64,000 bases of DNA from Agromyces mariniharenae (lineage in GTDB: Bacteria > Actinomycetota > Actinomycetes > Actinomycetales > Microbacteriaceae), in the NCBI RefSeq assembly GCF_008122505.1, contig NZ_VSSB01000001.1:186001-250000 (forward strand), in the 5' to 3' direction. The translations under genes and the position numbers were made by a program. The stretch's first letter is position 1. The number at the start of each line of letters is the position of its first letter. Below are positions 17,909 through 26,518 of this stretch, in pieces. The notes below the pieces were generated by a model. The model was given only the letters and a program-made list of their open reading frames with translations, had not been told where the DNA came from and searched no databases.

Positions 17909-18655
17909 TCATCGCGCGCTCCATCCGCCGTCCATGGTGTAGCTCGCGCCCGTGACCATGCCCGCCTGCTCGCCGGCGAGCCAGAGCGCGAGCCCCGCCA
18001 CCTCGGCGGGTTCGACGAGCCGCTTGACGGCCGGCTCGGTGAGCATGACCTTCGGCAGCACCTCCGCCTCGCTGATGCCGTGCAGGCGCGCCTGGTCGGC
18101 GATCTGCTTCTCCACGAGCGGCGTGCGCACGTAGCCCGGGTTGATGCAGTTCGACGTCACGCCGTGCGCGCCGCCCTCGAGCGCGGTGACCTTCGAGAGG
18201 CCCTCGAGCCCGTGCTTGGCGGCCACGTAGGCCGACTTGAACGGCGAGGCCTGCAGGCCGTGCACGCTCGACACGTTGACGATGCGTCCGAACCCGCGCT
18301 CGTACATGGCCGGCAGCGCCGCCCGGATGAGCAGGAACGGGGCCTCGAGCATCACGCGGATGATCCGCGAGAACTGGTCGGGCTCGAACTCCTCGATCGG
18401 CCGCACGTGCTGGAGGCCGGCGTTGTTCACGAGCACGTCGACGTCGAGCGTCAGGTCGGCGAGGGCCGCGGTGTCTGCGAGGTCGACGGCCCACGCCTCG
18501 CCGCCGATCTCCTCGGCGGCCTCCGAAGCTGCGCCGGCGTCGACGTCGGCCACGACGACCGATGCGCCACGCGCCGCGAATGCCTCGGCGCACGCGCGCC
18601 CGATGCCGCTCGCCCCGCCGGTGACCAGCACCCGGCGCCCGTCGAATCCAGTCAT
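17909..18655 (-). CDS. bdhA: 3-hydroxybutyrate dehydrogenase (SDR family)
   Basis: NAD-dependent oxidation of 3-hydroxybutyrate to acetoacetate. 248 residues; classical SDR features are TGGASGIG (12-19), NNAG (77-80), Ser 130 and the YxxxK pair (Tyr 143, Lys 147). The segment SSVHGLQASPFKSAYVAAK and the GYVRTPLVEKQI stretch are characteristic of bacterial D-3-hydroxybutyrate dehydrogenases. GGAGG site before the ATG. Divergent from the thiolase gene, with a shared 216-bp control region; upstream of scoA-scoB. Confidence 0.88.
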   Translation of the reverse strand: MTGFDGRRVLVTGGASGIGRACAEAFAARGASVVVADVDAGAASEAAEEIGGEAWAVDLADTAALADLTLDVDVLVNNAGLQHVRPIEEFEPDQFSRIIRVMLEAPFLLIRAALPAMYERGFGRIVNVSSVHGLQASPFKSAYVAAKHGLEGLSKVTALEGGAHGVTSNCINPGYVRTPLVEKQIADQARLHGISEAEVLPKVMLTEPAVKRLVEPAEVAGLALWLAGEQAGMVTGASYTMDGGWSAR

Positions 18656-18713
18656 TCGGCGACTCCTCCACCTCGTCGTGCGGCGCGGCGGCAGGACCGG
18701 CCGGATCCGAGTC

Positions 18714-18777
18714 TGCATTGCGCACGAACGCACCGACAATGACGAGATCTGCAGCGTCGCTGTGCGTGAATGCACAG
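18714..18777. promoter_or_regulatory. Candidate operator pair between bdhA and the thiolase gene
   Basis: CTGTGC-N6-GCACAG (18760-18777) is a perfect 6+6 inverted repeat. Its minus-strand reading TGCATTCACGCAC resembles TGCATTGCGCAC on the plus strand at 18714-18725, so two related half-sites face each other about 40 bp apart. This arrangement would suit an IclR- or LysR-type regulator controlling both directions; no such regulator is encoded nearby. Confidence 0.45.
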
Positions 18778-18820
18778 CTCGCACGTCCCGCCCGGCGGCG
18801 CCCACCCGCTCGAGCCGACA

Positions 18821-18826
18821 TAGACT
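18821..18826 (+). promoter_or_regulatory. -10 box of the thiolase gene
   Basis: TAGACT, 45 nt before the ATG at 18872; the leader carries GAAGGAG. Confidence 0.5.
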
Positions 18827-18871
18827 GCAAACGGGGCGATCCCCCCATCGAGACGAAGGAGTCCACCACCG

Positions 18872-20056
18872 ATGAGCATCCCCGACGTCGTCATCATCGC
18901 CGGAGCCCGCACGCCGTTCGCCCGCATCAACGGCAACCTCGCGGGCCAGGACGCGGTGCAGCTCGGCACCGTCGCGATCCGCGGCGCACTCGAGAAGGCG
19001 GGGGTCTCCCCCGACGACGTGGACGCGGTCATCATGGGCCAAGTGCTCCAGGCAGGGGCCGGCCAGAACCCCGCGAAGCAGTCCGCGGTCGCCGCCGGCA
19101 TCCCGTGGCGGGTGCCCGCCACGACGGTCAACAAGGTCTGCCTGTCGGGCCTCGTCGCGATCACGGATGCCGCGCGCCTGATCCGCCTCGGCGAGGCATC
19201 CGTCGTCGTGGCCGGCGGGCAGGAGTCGATGACCAAGGCCCCGCTGCTGCTGCCCGGATCGCGCAAGGGCTGGGCGTACGGCGCCGTCGAGATGCTCGAC
19301 CACGCCGCGAACGACGGCCTGACCGACGCGTTCGACCACGACTCGATGGGTGCGTCGACCGAGCGCTTCAACGCCCGCTACGGCCTCACGCGCGAGGAGC
19401 AGGACGAGATCGCCTCGGAGTCGCACCGTCGCGCCGGCGCCGCGCAGGCCGACGGCGTGTTCGACGACGAGATCGTGCCGGTCGAGGTACCGCAGCGCAA
19501 GGGCGACCCCGTCGTCGTCGCGGTCGACGAGGGCGTGCGCGCCGACTCGACCGTCGAGGTGCTCGCGAAGCTGCGCCCGGCGTTCGCCGAGGGCGGCGCC
19601 ATCACCGCCGGCAACTCGTCGCCGCTCTCCGACGGCGCGGCCGCGGTCGTCGTGGCCAGCCGGGAGTGGGCGGAGTCGCGCGGACTGCCGTGGCTCGCGC
19701 TCGTGGGCGCCGCCGGCCAGGTCGCCGGTCCCGACAACTCGCTGCACTCGCAGCCGTCGAACGCGATCGCCGCGGCCCTCGAGAAGGAGGGCGTCTCGGC
19801 GGCCGACCTCGACCTCGTCGAGATCAACGAGGCGTTCGCGGCGGTGTCGCTGCAGTCGATGCGCGACCTCGACCTCGACCGCGCGAAGGTCAACATGCAC
19901 GGCGGCGCGATCGCCGTCGGCCACCCCATCGGCGCCTCCGGCGCCCGCCTCGCGCTGCACGCGGCACTCGAGCTGTCCCGTCGGGGCAGCGGCCGCGCCG
20001 CGGTCGCGCTGTGCGGCGGCGGCGGCCAGGGCGAGGCGCTCATCCTGTCCCGCTGA
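18872..20056 (+). CDS. Acetyl-CoA C-acetyltransferase (thiolase)
   Basis: Thiolase that splits acetoacetyl-CoA to two acetyl-CoA or runs in reverse. 394 residues. Catalytic residues: Cys 90 in [11 protein letters not shown], His 351 in [10 protein letters not shown], Cys 381 in [14 protein letters not shown] is also present. AAGGAG ribosome site upstream. Divergent from bdhA-scoAB, which together would convert 3-hydroxybutyrate to acetyl-CoA, so it is most likely the degradative thiolase of that pathway. Followed by an 11-bp hairpin. Confidence 0.94.
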   Translation: MSIPDVVIIAGARTPFARINGNLAGQDAVQLGTVAIRGALEKAGVSPDDVDAVIMGQVLQAGAGQNPAKQSAVAAGIPWRVPATTVNKVCLSGLVAITDAARLIRLGEASVVVAGGQESMTKAPLLLPGSRKGWAYGAVEMLDHAANDGLTDAFDHDSMGASTERFNARYGLTREEQDEIASESHRRAGAAQADGVFDDEIVPVEVPQRKGDPVVVAVDEGVRADSTVEVLAKLRPAFAEGGAITAGNSSPLSDGAAAVVVASREWAESRGLPWLALVGAAGQVAGPDNSLHSQPSNAIAAALEKEGVSAADLDLVEINEAFAAVSLQSMRDLDLDRAKVNMHGGAIAVGHPIGASGARLALHAALELSRRGSGRAAVALCGGGGQGEALILSR

Positions 20057-20075
20057 TCCGAAGCCGCGCCGCGGC

Positions 20076-20114
20076 GTGACGGACGGTCGACGGCCCGCCC
20101 GTTCCGTCCGTCAC
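20076..20114 (+). terminator. Terminator hairpin after the thiolase gene
   Basis: Perfect 11-bp stem GTGACGGACGG / CCGTCCGTCAC (20076-20086, 20104-20114) with a 17-nt loop, 20 nt after the stop. Confidence 0.65.
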
Positions 20115-20193
20115 GTCCGGCGCGCGGACGCGACGACGCCTGTGGCAGCATGATGCGACGGGCGCCGCCGGTGCGCCCCGAGAGGGCCGCACC

Positions 20194-21480
20194 ATGAGCG
20201 AGCAGCACACGCACGACGCGCACGCCGCGGCATCCGCTCGACCGCCCCTCGACCACCGGCTGCGCCGGATGGTCGGCCGCGACCCCGACGAGGAGCACCG
20301 CGCGGCGACGCCGCTCGAGCTGCTCTTCGACCTGACGTTCGTGGTGGCGTTCAGCCAGGCGGGCGCGCAGACCGCGCACCTGCTCGAGCTCGGCCACTGG
20401 GGACCGGCGATCGGCGGATTCCTCTTCGCGGTGTTCGCGATCTGGTGGGCGTGGATCAACTACTCCTGGCTCGCCTCGGCGTATGACAACGACGACATCT
20501 TCTTCCGCGTGGCGACCATGGTGGAGATGCTCGGCGTGCTGATCCTCGCCCTGGGCCTCCCCACGATGTTCCACTCGCTCGACGAGCGCGCCCACGTCGA
20601 CAACGGGGTGGTGGTGGCCGGCTACGTCGTGATGCGCGTCGCGACCATCGCGCTCTGGGTGCGGGCCGCGAAGCACGATCCCGCCCGCCGGCGCACCGCG
20701 CTCACCTACGTCGGGTTCGTCTCGGTCACGCAGCTGGGCTGGGTCGCCCTCATCTTCATCAACCTGCCGCTCACGCCCACCGTCTGGTTCACGCTGCTGC
20801 TCATCGCGCTGGAGCTCATCGGGCCCTACGTCGCCGAGCACGGCCGCGAGGGCGGCACGCCATGGCACGCGCATCACATCGCGGAGCGCTACGGGCTGCT
20901 CGTCATCATCACGCTCGGCGAGATCATCCTCGGCACGATCCTCGCCATCTCGGCGGTCATCGACGAGCAGGACTGGTCGGTGGAGGCCGTCATCGTCGCG
21001 TTCGGCGGCACCGCGCTCGCGTTCGGACTCTGGTGGGTGTACTTCACGATGCCGTCGGGCAAGGTGCTCGCCCGCTTCCGCCCGCGCGGCTTCGTGTGGG
21101 GCTACCTCCACTACTTCATCTTCGTCGCGCTGGCCGGCACGGGCGCCGGGCTGCACGTCGCCGCCTACGAGATCGAGGGCGTCGCGCACATCGACCTCAT
21201 GCAGGCGCTGCTGACCATCGTCGTCCCGGTCGGCCTGTTCATGGTCGCGCTCTTCACGATCTACTCGCTGCTGCTCAAGCAGTTCGACCCGTTCCACATC
21301 TGGCTGTTCGTCGGCAGCATCGTCGCGCTCGTGCTCGCGGTGGTCGCGGTCGCGATGGGCGCGAGCTTCGGCGTGGGCATCCTCATCACCGCGGCGTCGC
21401 CGTTCGTCGTCGTGGTCGGCTACGAGACCGTGGGCCACCGGCACCAGGAGGCCGCGCTGCGCCGCGCGCTCGGCGACTGA
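20194..21480 (+). CDS. LtrA (low temperature requirement A) family membrane protein
   Basis: 428 residues with roughly eleven membrane helices. The diagnostic N-terminal block TPLELLFDLTFVVAFSQ and the second family block HIAERYGLLVIITLGEIILG are both present, as in the LtrA family named after a Listeria locus. The biochemical role of the family is not settled. GAGAGGG lies 7 nt before the ATG. It is monocistronic between a hairpin and two palindromes, and convergent with the SHOCT gene. Confidence 0.9.
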   Translation: MSEQHTHDAHAAASARPPLDHRLRRMVGRDPDEEHRAATPLELLFDLTFVVAFSQAGAQTAHLLELGHWGPAIGGFLFAVFAIWWAWINYSWLASAYDNDDIFFRVATMVEMLGVLILALGLPTMFHSLDERAHVDNGVVVAGYVVMRVATIALWVRAAKHDPARRRTALTYVGFVSVTQLGWVALIFINLPLTPTVWFTLLLIALELIGPYVAEHGREGGTPWHAHHIAERYGLLVIITLGEIILGTILAISAVIDEQDWSVEAVIVAFGGTALAFGLWWVYFTMPSGKVLARFRPRGFVWGYLHYFIFVALAGTGAGLHVAAYEIEGVAHIDLMQALLTIVVPVGLFMVALFTIYSLLLKQFDPFHIWLFVGSIVALVLAVVAVAMGASFGVGILITAASPFVVVVGYETVGHRHQEAALRRALGD

Positions 21481-21486
21481 GCGCGA

Positions 21487-21504
21487 CGGATGCCGCGGCA
21501 TCCG
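21487..21504. terminator. 18-bp perfect palindrome after ltrA
   Basis: CGGATGCCGCGGCATCCG, 7 nt after the LtrA stop. It is made of the octamer that is strongly over-represented in this window and may act as a terminator arm pair. Confidence 0.5.
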
Positions 21505-21572
21505 GGACACGACACGTCGAAACGTCGCGGCTGCAGGGTGCGACCCGGCATGCGAGCCGTCTCGACGCACGA

Positions 21573-21606
21573 CGACGGGGCGGATGCCGCGGCATCCGCC
21601 CCGTCG
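21573..21606. terminator. 34-bp perfect palindrome between convergent genes
   Basis: Arms of 17 bp with no loop bases, centred at 21589/21590, built around CGGATGCCG/CGGCATCCG. It lies 15 nt from the SHOCT gene's stop; a likely bidirectional terminator, though a palindrome with no spacer could also be a cruciform or protein site. Confidence 0.6.
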
Positions 21607-21620
21607 CGTCGGTCGGCGCG

Positions 21621-21917
21621 CTACGCGTTCGGCCGGTTCGCGCGCAGGACCTCGAGGCGCGCGCGGTACTCGGTCTCGTCGATGTCGCCCTTCGCGAAGC
21701 GCTCGGCGAGCGTCAACTCGGCGCTCGCGCCGCGCGCCCACGGCGGACCGTAGTCGCCGTTCGCCCACGCGCGGCGACGCCCGCGCGTGACGAGGAAGAT
21801 GATCAGCCCGATGACGAGGATCCAGAAGATCGGGATGAGGAAGAAGGCCCAGCCCCAACCGGCCGCCCAGGGGCCGGCGTGGGCGACGACCGCGGTGGTC
21901 GCGAGCGTGGTGAGCAT
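21621..21917 (-). CDS. Small membrane protein with SHOCT domain
   Basis: 98 residues: one or two hydrophobic helices (about 17-45, WGWAFFLIPIFWILVIGLII), an Arg-rich stop-transfer RGRRR, then a C-terminal SHOCT motif ELTLAERFAKGDIDETEYRARL (about 66-90). SHOCT is a short C-terminal oligomerisation-type motif of unknown detailed role. AGGGAA precedes the ATG. A CTCCC-N2-GGGAG palindrome 97 bp upstream resembles the one upstream of the adjacent histidine kinase, so it may be a target of that two-component system. Confidence 0.85.
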   Translation of the reverse strand: MLTTLATTAVVAHAGPWAAGWGWAFFLIPIFWILVIGLIIFLVTRGRRRAWANGDYGPPWARGASAELTLAERFAKGDIDETEYRARLEVLRANRPNA

Positions 21918-22013
21918 GGTGTGATTCCCTTGATCGCGCGGTCCCGGAGTGGACCGTCGACTCCATGCTCGTTACGGCGCGGCCTGCGCGAATCCGCCCG
22001 GCGGAGACACCTG

Positions 22014-22035
22014 CGCTGCTCCCCCGGGAGCAGCG
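22014..22035. promoter_or_regulatory. Palindrome between response regulator and SHOCT gene
   Basis: CGCTGCTCCC-CC-GGGAGCAGCG, perfect 10-bp arms. It contains the same CTCCC-N2-GGGAG core as 23969-23984. It may be an operator for the SHOCT gene, the response regulator's terminator, or both. Confidence 0.5.
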
Positions 22036-22048
22036 CGACGCGCGATCG

Positions 22049-22744
22049 TCACGACGTGCCCGGCTCCTGCTGCCAGCCCGGCGCGACGAGCCCCGACTCG
22101 TAGGCGACGACGACGAGGTGCACCCGGTCTCGGGCGTGCAGCTTCGCCATGATGCGCGACACGTGCGTCTTGGCCGTCAGCGGCGAGAGGAACAGCCGCT
22201 CGGCGATCTCGTCGTTCGTGAGGCCCTGGCCCACGAGGCGCAGCACCTCGCGCTCCCGCTCGGTGAGCGCGGCGAGGAGCTCGGCGTCGGGCGCGTCCCG
22301 CAGGCCCACGGCCATGCGCTCGAGCAGCCGCTTCGTGACGCCCGGCGAGAGCAGCGCCTCGCCGCTCGCGACGACGCGCACCGCCCGCACGAGGTCCTCG
22401 GGCTCGGTGTCCTTGACGAGGAAGCCGCTCGCGCCGGCGCGGATGGCGCGTGCGACGTACTCGTCGAGCTCGAACGTGGTGACGATGACGACGTGCACCC
22501 CCGCGAGCCCGGGGTCGGCGGCGATCTGCTCGGTGGTCCACAGCCCGTCGCCGCCCGGCATCCGGATGTCCATGAGCACGACGTCGGCCGGCTCGCGACG
22601 CACGAGGGCGAGCAGTTCCTCGCCGCCCGACGCCTCGCCGACGACCTCGATCCCGTCCTCGGCCTGCAGCAGGGCGCGGAAGCCCGCGCGCACGAGCACC
22701 TGGTCGTCGGCCAGCGCGACGCGGATCACGGCGTCGCTCCCCAT
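22049..22744 (-). CDS. NarL/FixJ-family response regulator
   Basis: 231 residues. Receiver domain 1-125 with acidic pair Asp 13/Asp 14, phospho-acceptor Asp 59 in VVLMDIRMPG and the conserved Lys in GFLVKDTEPEDLV; LuxR-type helix-turn-helix at about 165-215 (LTEREREVLRLVGQGLTNDEIAERL, SPLTAKTHVSRIM). ATG at 22744 is used; a GTG five codons later is an alternative. The coding end of the histidine kinase overlaps its start by 19 nt, so the pair is translationally coupled. Targets unknown, but see the two CTCCC palindromes flanking the system. Confidence 0.93.
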   Translation of the reverse strand: MGSDAVIRVALADDQVLVRAGFRALLQAEDGIEVVGEASGGEELLALVRREPADVVLMDIRMPGGDGLWTTEQIAADPGLAGVHVVIVTTFELDEYVARAIRAGASGFLVKDTEPEDLVRAVRVVASGEALLSPGVTKRLLERMAVGLRDAPDAELLAALTEREREVLRLVGQGLTNDEIAERLFLSPLTAKTHVSRIMAKLHARDRVHLVVVAYESGLVAPGWQQEPGTS

Positions 22745-23910
22745 GGCAGGCGCGCCGTCACGCGCGTGCCGCCGCGCGGCGACGGGCCGACCTCGACCGA
22801 GCCGCCGAGGAGCGCCGCGCGCTCCCGCATGCCCAGGATGCCGCTGCCCTCGGCCGCCCCCTCGAGGCCTCCGTCGGCGATGCCCGAGCCGTCGTCGTCG
22901 ACCGTGAGCATGAGCTCGTCGCCGAGACGCTCCACGGCGACGACCGCCGACGAGGCGCCCGCGTGCCGGACGACGTTCGTGAGCGCCTCCTGGGCGATGC
23001 GGTAGGCGGCGAACTGGGCCGCCCGGCCCGGCACCGCCCCGTCGAGCCGGTCGACGAGCTCGGCGTCGAACCCGGGCGATCGCACGCCGGCCACGAGCCG
23101 GGGCAGCTCGGCCAGCTCGGCCTGCGGCGCGAGCGGGGCATCGCCCTCGTTGCGGATGACGCCGAGCACGCTGCGCACCTCCTCGAGCGCGGTCTTGGAC
23201 GTCTCCTTGACGGCCGCGAGCGCGGTGCGGGCCTGTTCGGGGTCGCGGTCCATGAGGTGCAGGCCGACGCTCGCCTGCACGTTGATCTGCGACAGCGCGT
23301 GGCCGATCACGTCGTGCAGCTCGCGGGCGATGCGCACGCGCTCGCGCTCCTCGGCGGTCTGCCGGCGCCGCGCGGCCTCGGCGCGCCACTCCGCCGCGCG
23401 TTCGCGTCGCACGCGCAGGAACGCCCCGACGCCGAAGCACGCGGCGAGCAGCACGGTCGTGAGCGCGATGCGGAACGGATGCCAGTCGAGCCCGATCACG
23501 GCGCCGAGCGCGATCGCGGCGACCCAGGCCACGACGACCGACACGACCGCCCACGTGATGGCGCCGCGCGCCACTGCGAGCACGATCGCGAAGGCGAGCG
23601 CGACGTACGGCGGTCCGATGTCGGGGCCGGTGAGCAGGTCGGCGAGCGCGGCGGCCGAGACGAACGCCACCGTGGGGCCCGGGTATCGCCGCGAGGCGAG
23701 CAGCGCCAGCGGGCCGATCACGGCGAGCGCGAGCATGCCGAGCCCTGCGGGCACCCCGACGCGGAACCACACCGCGATGCCGATCGCTGCGGGAACCTGC
23801 ACGAGGAGGCTGATGATCACGGGCACGAGCAGCACGGCGCCCGGCGGGGGGCGGAAGCGCTCGGGTCGTCCGTCCCAGGGGGGCCGTCCGTCCCACTGGG
23901 TGACCGGCAT
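22726..23910 (-). CDS. Sensor histidine kinase, HisKA_3 (NarX/DesK-like) class
   Basis: 394 residues. Membrane part of five or six helices within about 25-165, DUF-like with very short loops, so the signal is probably sensed in the membrane. HisKA_3 domain follows with phosphorylated His 199 in IARELHDVIGHALSQ; the HATPase_c domain has EALTNVVRHAG (N box) and DDDGSGI plus GSGILGMRERA (G boxes). ATG at 23908-23910, with TACGAT 6 nt upstream: leaderless. Overlaps its response regulator. Confidence 0.93.
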   Translation of the reverse strand: MPVTQWDGRPPWDGRPERFRPPPGAVLLVPVIISLLVQVPAAIGIAVWFRVGVPAGLGMLALAVIGPLALLASRRYPGPTVAFVSAAALADLLTGPDIGPPYVALAFAIVLAVARGAITWAVVSVVVAWVAAIALGAVIGLDWHPFRIALTTVLLAACFGVGAFLRVRRERAAEWRAEAARRRQTAEERERVRIARELHDVIGHALSQINVQASVGLHLMDRDPEQARTALAAVKETSKTALEEVRSVLGVIRNEGDAPLAPQAELAELPRLVAGVRSPGFDAELVDRLDGAVPGRAAQFAAYRIAQEALTNVVRHAGASSAVVAVERLGDELMLTVDDDGSGIADGGLEGAAEGSGILGMRERAALLGGSVEVGPSPRGGTRVTARLPWGATP

Positions 23911-23916
23911 TCCCCG

Positions 23917-23922
23917 ATCGTA
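23917..23922 (-). promoter_or_regulatory. Leaderless -10 box of the histidine kinase gene
   Basis: TACGAT on the minus strand, 6 nt before the ATG at 23910. Confidence 0.6.
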
Positions 23923-23968
23923 TCGCCGCGCCGTGCGCGCCGGATCGGCCGCCCGGAGGCTCATGGGG

Positions 23969-23984
23969 TACTCCCGAGGGAGTA
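23969..23984. promoter_or_regulatory. Palindromic operator candidate upstream of the two-component system
   Basis: TACTCCC-GA-GGGAGTA, a perfect 7+7 inverted repeat centred about 66 bp upstream of the kinase start, at about -60 relative to a leaderless start site: a typical activator position. The CTCCC-N2-GGGAG core recurs at 22014-22035. Confidence 0.6.
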
Positions 23985-23998
23985 GGCGCGGCATCCGC

Positions 23999-25324
23999 TC
24001 AGAGGAGCGTGACCGGCTTGACGATGTCGGCGTAGATCAGCAGCGCGCTCATGGCGCCGAGCACGATCACCACCCCGAACGTGAGCGGCATGAGCTTCGC
24101 GAGGTCGACGGGACCGGGATCGGGCCGTCGGAAGACCCTCGCGAACCCGCGCCGGATCGCCTCCCACAGGGCGCCGGCGATGTGGCCGCCGTCGAGCGGG
24201 AGCAGCGGGATGAGGTTGAAGACGAACAGCGCGATGTTCAGCGACGCGAGGATGCCGATGAGGCCCGCGGCCTTCGAGGCGAGCGGGATCTCGTCGAGGC
24301 TCGCGATCTCGCCCGACAGGCGGCCGACTCCGACCACCGAGATCGGGCCGTTGGGGTCGCGCTCCTCGGTGCCGAACGCGGCGTTCCACACGTCGACCAT
24401 GCGCTGCGGCAGGTTGACGATGATCCCCGCGACGCCCGTGATCTGCTCGCCGACCGCGGGCAGCACGGCCGTGACGGGCTGCTGCACGGTCTCGCTGGCC
24501 GGGCTGATGCCGACGAAGCCCGCCTGCACGGTGACCGGGTCGCCCGAGGCATCCGTCACGACCTGCCCGTTCTCATCGGTCGCATACCGCTCGCTGAGCA
24601 TCGGCGTGACCTCGAGGGTCACCTGCTCGCCGTCGCGGACCACGACGAGCTCGATCGGCTCGTCGGGGTGGTCGCGGATGATCGTGGTCGACTCGTTCCA
24701 CGACGTGACCGGTTGCCCGTCGACCGACACGATGCGGTCGCCGGGCTCGATCCCCGCGGCCGCGCCGGGAGCGGCCGGGTCGCCGGGCTCGCAGGTCTGC
24801 CGTTCGCTCGTCGCGGGCAGCGCGCACGCCGACACGGAGCCGACCGTGGTCGAGGGCTGCGTCACGCCGAAGCCCATGAGGATCACGGCGAACAGCGCGA
24901 CCGCGAGCACGAGGTTCATGAACGGGCCGCCGAACATGACGACGATGCGCTTCCACACCGGGAGCCTGTAGAACGCGCGGTCCTCGTCGCCGGGGGTGAT
25001 CGACTCCATGCTGGAGTCGCGCGCGTCCTGCACGAGGCTGCGGAAGAAGCCCGTGGAGTCCTCGTGCACCTGCTGGCCCTTGGCCGGCGGGAACATGCCG
25101 ATCATCGCGATGTAGCCGCCGAGCGGGATGGCCTTCACGCCGTACTCGGTCTCGCCCCTGCGTCGCGACCAGATGGTGGGCCCGAAGCCGATCATGTACT
25201 GCGTCACCTTGACACCGAAGAGCTTGGCGGGGACGAGGTGCCCGATCTCGTGCAGGCCGATGGACACGGCGAGGCCGATCACGATGATGACGACGCCGAT
25301 CACGAAGGCGAGCACGGAATCCAC
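23999..25324 (-). CDS. Site-2-type M50 membrane metalloprotease (RseP/Rip1-like)
   Basis: Zinc protease that cuts membrane-embedded substrates such as anti-sigma factors. 441 residues: HExxH active site His 25-Glu-x-x-His 29 in the first helix, a PDZ domain around 185-260 (AAGIEPGDRIVSVDGQPV), and the second motif NLIPLLPLDGGH near the C-terminus supplying the third zinc ligand; four membrane helices. An elongated charged insertion at about 80-115 precedes the second helix. GTG start with TACGCT 6 nt upstream. It lies 58 nt downstream of dxr on the same strand, the usual actinobacterial order. Confidence 0.94.
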   Translation of the reverse strand: MDSVLAFVIGVVIIVIGLAVSIGLHEIGHLVPAKLFGVKVTQYMIGFGPTIWSRRRGETEYGVKAIPLGGYIAMIGMFPPAKGQQVHEDSTGFFRSLVQDARDSSMESITPGDEDRAFYRLPVWKRIVVMFGGPFMNLVLAVALFAVILMGFGVTQPSTTVGSVSACALPATSERQTCEPGDPAAPGAAAGIEPGDRIVSVDGQPVTSWNESTTIIRDHPDEPIELVVVRDGEQVTLEVTPMLSERYATDENGQVVTDASGDPVTVQAGFVGISPASETVQQPVTAVLPAVGEQITGVAGIIVNLPQRMVDVWNAAFGTEERDPNGPISVVGVGRLSGEIASLDEIPLASKAAGLIGILASLNIALFVFNLIPLLPLDGGHIAGALWEAIRRGFARVFRRPDPGPVDLAKLMPLTFGVVIVLGAMSALLIYADIVKPVTLL

Positions 25325-25330
25325 CCGACG

Positions 25331-25336
25331 AGCGTA
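25331..25336 (-). promoter_or_regulatory. Leaderless -10 box of the M50 protease gene
   Basis: TACGCT on the minus strand, 6 nt before the GTG. Confidence 0.6.
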
Positions 25337-25382
25337 CTGCCGGCGCCTTCGCGTCCGCTGGCGGTCGGCTGTGAGGAGCCGA

Positions 25383-26474
25383 TCAGCGGGCCGTGCGCCC
25401 GAGGCGCTCGTTCGCCGCGCGACGCGCCGCGCGCTCCGCCTCGGCGAGCGACGCGACCGTGAGCTCGCCGGCGCTCGCCTCGTGGGCCTCGACGACGGCG
25501 CGCACGGTGTCGACGATGTCGAGGAACCCGATCCGGCCCGCGTGGAAGGCCGCCACGGCCTCCTCGTTCGCGGCGTTGAACACGGCCGGGTACTCGCCGC
25601 CCGCGCGACCCACCTGCTTGGCGAGCGCGACCGCGGGGAACGCGCCCGCGTCGAGCGGCTCGAACGTCCAGCTCGTGGCCTGCGTCCAGTCGAGCGGGCG
25701 CCCCGCGGCGGCGACCCGGTTCGGCCAGTCGAGCCCGAGCGAGATCGGCAGGCGCATGTCGGGCGGCGACGCCTGCGCGATCGTCGAGCCGTCGACGAAC
25801 TCGACCATGGAGTGCACGATCGACTGCGGGTGCACGACGACGTCGATGCGGTCGTACGCCACGTCGAAGAGCAGGTGCGCCTCGATGACCTCGAGGCCCT
25901 TGTTCACGAGCGTCGCCGAGTTCGTGGTGACGACGAGCCCCATGTCCCAGGTCGGGTGGGCGAGCGCCTCGGCCGGCGTCACGTCGACGAGCTCGTCGCG
26001 GGTGCGGCCCCGGAACGGCCCGCCCGATGCGGTCAGCACGAGTCGACGCACCTCGTCGTCGGTGCCCGACCGGAGCGCCTGCGCGATGGCGGAGTGCTCG
26101 GAGTCGACCGGCACGATCTGGCCGGGGGCGGCCAGGCGCGTGACGAGGTCGCCGCCGACGATGAGCGACTCCTTGTTCGCGAGGGCGAGTGTTGCACCCC
26201 GCTCGAGCGCCGCGAGGGTCGGCCCGAGGCCGACGGAGCCCGTGATGCCGTTGAGCACGACGTCGGCGTCGACGTCGCGCACGAGCTGCACGGCCTCGTC
26301 GATGCCCACGGCGGTCTGCTCGACCCCGAACTCGGCGGCCTGCTGCTCGAGCAGCGCGCGGTTCGAGCCGACCGCGAGGCCGACGACCTCGAACCGCCGC
26401 GGGTTGGCTCGGATGACGTCGAGCGCCTGGGTGCCGATCGAACCGGAGGAGCCGAGGATGATGACGCTGCGCAC
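25383..26474 (-). CDS. dxr: 1-deoxy-D-xylulose-5-phosphate reductoisomerase
   Basis: Second step of the MEP isoprenoid pathway: DXP to MEP with NADPH. 363 residues; NADPH-binding [14 protein letters not shown] (7-20), [10 protein letters not shown], metal/substrate residues in [31 protein letters not shown] and [12 protein letters not shown] start with TAGGGT 6 nt upstream, so leaderless. Followed by the M50 protease gene; ispG of the same pathway is downstream. Confidence 0.97.
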   Translation of the reverse strand: MRSVIILGSSGSIGTQALDVIRANPRRFEVVGLAVGSNRALLEQQAAEFGVEQTAVGIDEAVQLVRDVDADVVLNGITGSVGLGPTLAALERGATLALANKESLIVGGDLVTRLAAPGQIVPVDSEHSAIAQALRSGTDDEVRRLVLTASGGPFRGRTRDELVDVTPAEALAHPTWDMGLVVTTNSATLVNKGLEVIEAHLLFDVAYDRIDVVVHPQSIVHSMVEFVDGSTIAQASPPDMRLPISLGLDWPNRVAAAGRPLDWTQATSWTFEPLDAGAFPAVALAKQVGRAGGEYPAVFNAANEEAVAAFHAGRIGFLDIVDTVRAVVEAHEASAGELTVASLAEAERAARRAANERLGRTAR

Positions 26475-26480
26475 GCTCCC

Positions 26481-26486
26481 ACCCTA
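26481..26486 (-). promoter_or_regulatory. Leaderless -10 box of dxr
   Basis: TAGGGT on the minus strand, 6 nt before the GTG. Confidence 0.6.
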
Positions 26487-26518
26487 AGGCGGCGGCGATG
26501 GCTCGTGACGAACGCGCC

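Noticed and set aside
17909..19960. 683-residue frame extending the 3-hydroxybutyrate dehydrogenase upstream
   Set aside because: The extension is antisense to the thiolase; the SDR domain begins at ATG 18655 with a good ribosome site.
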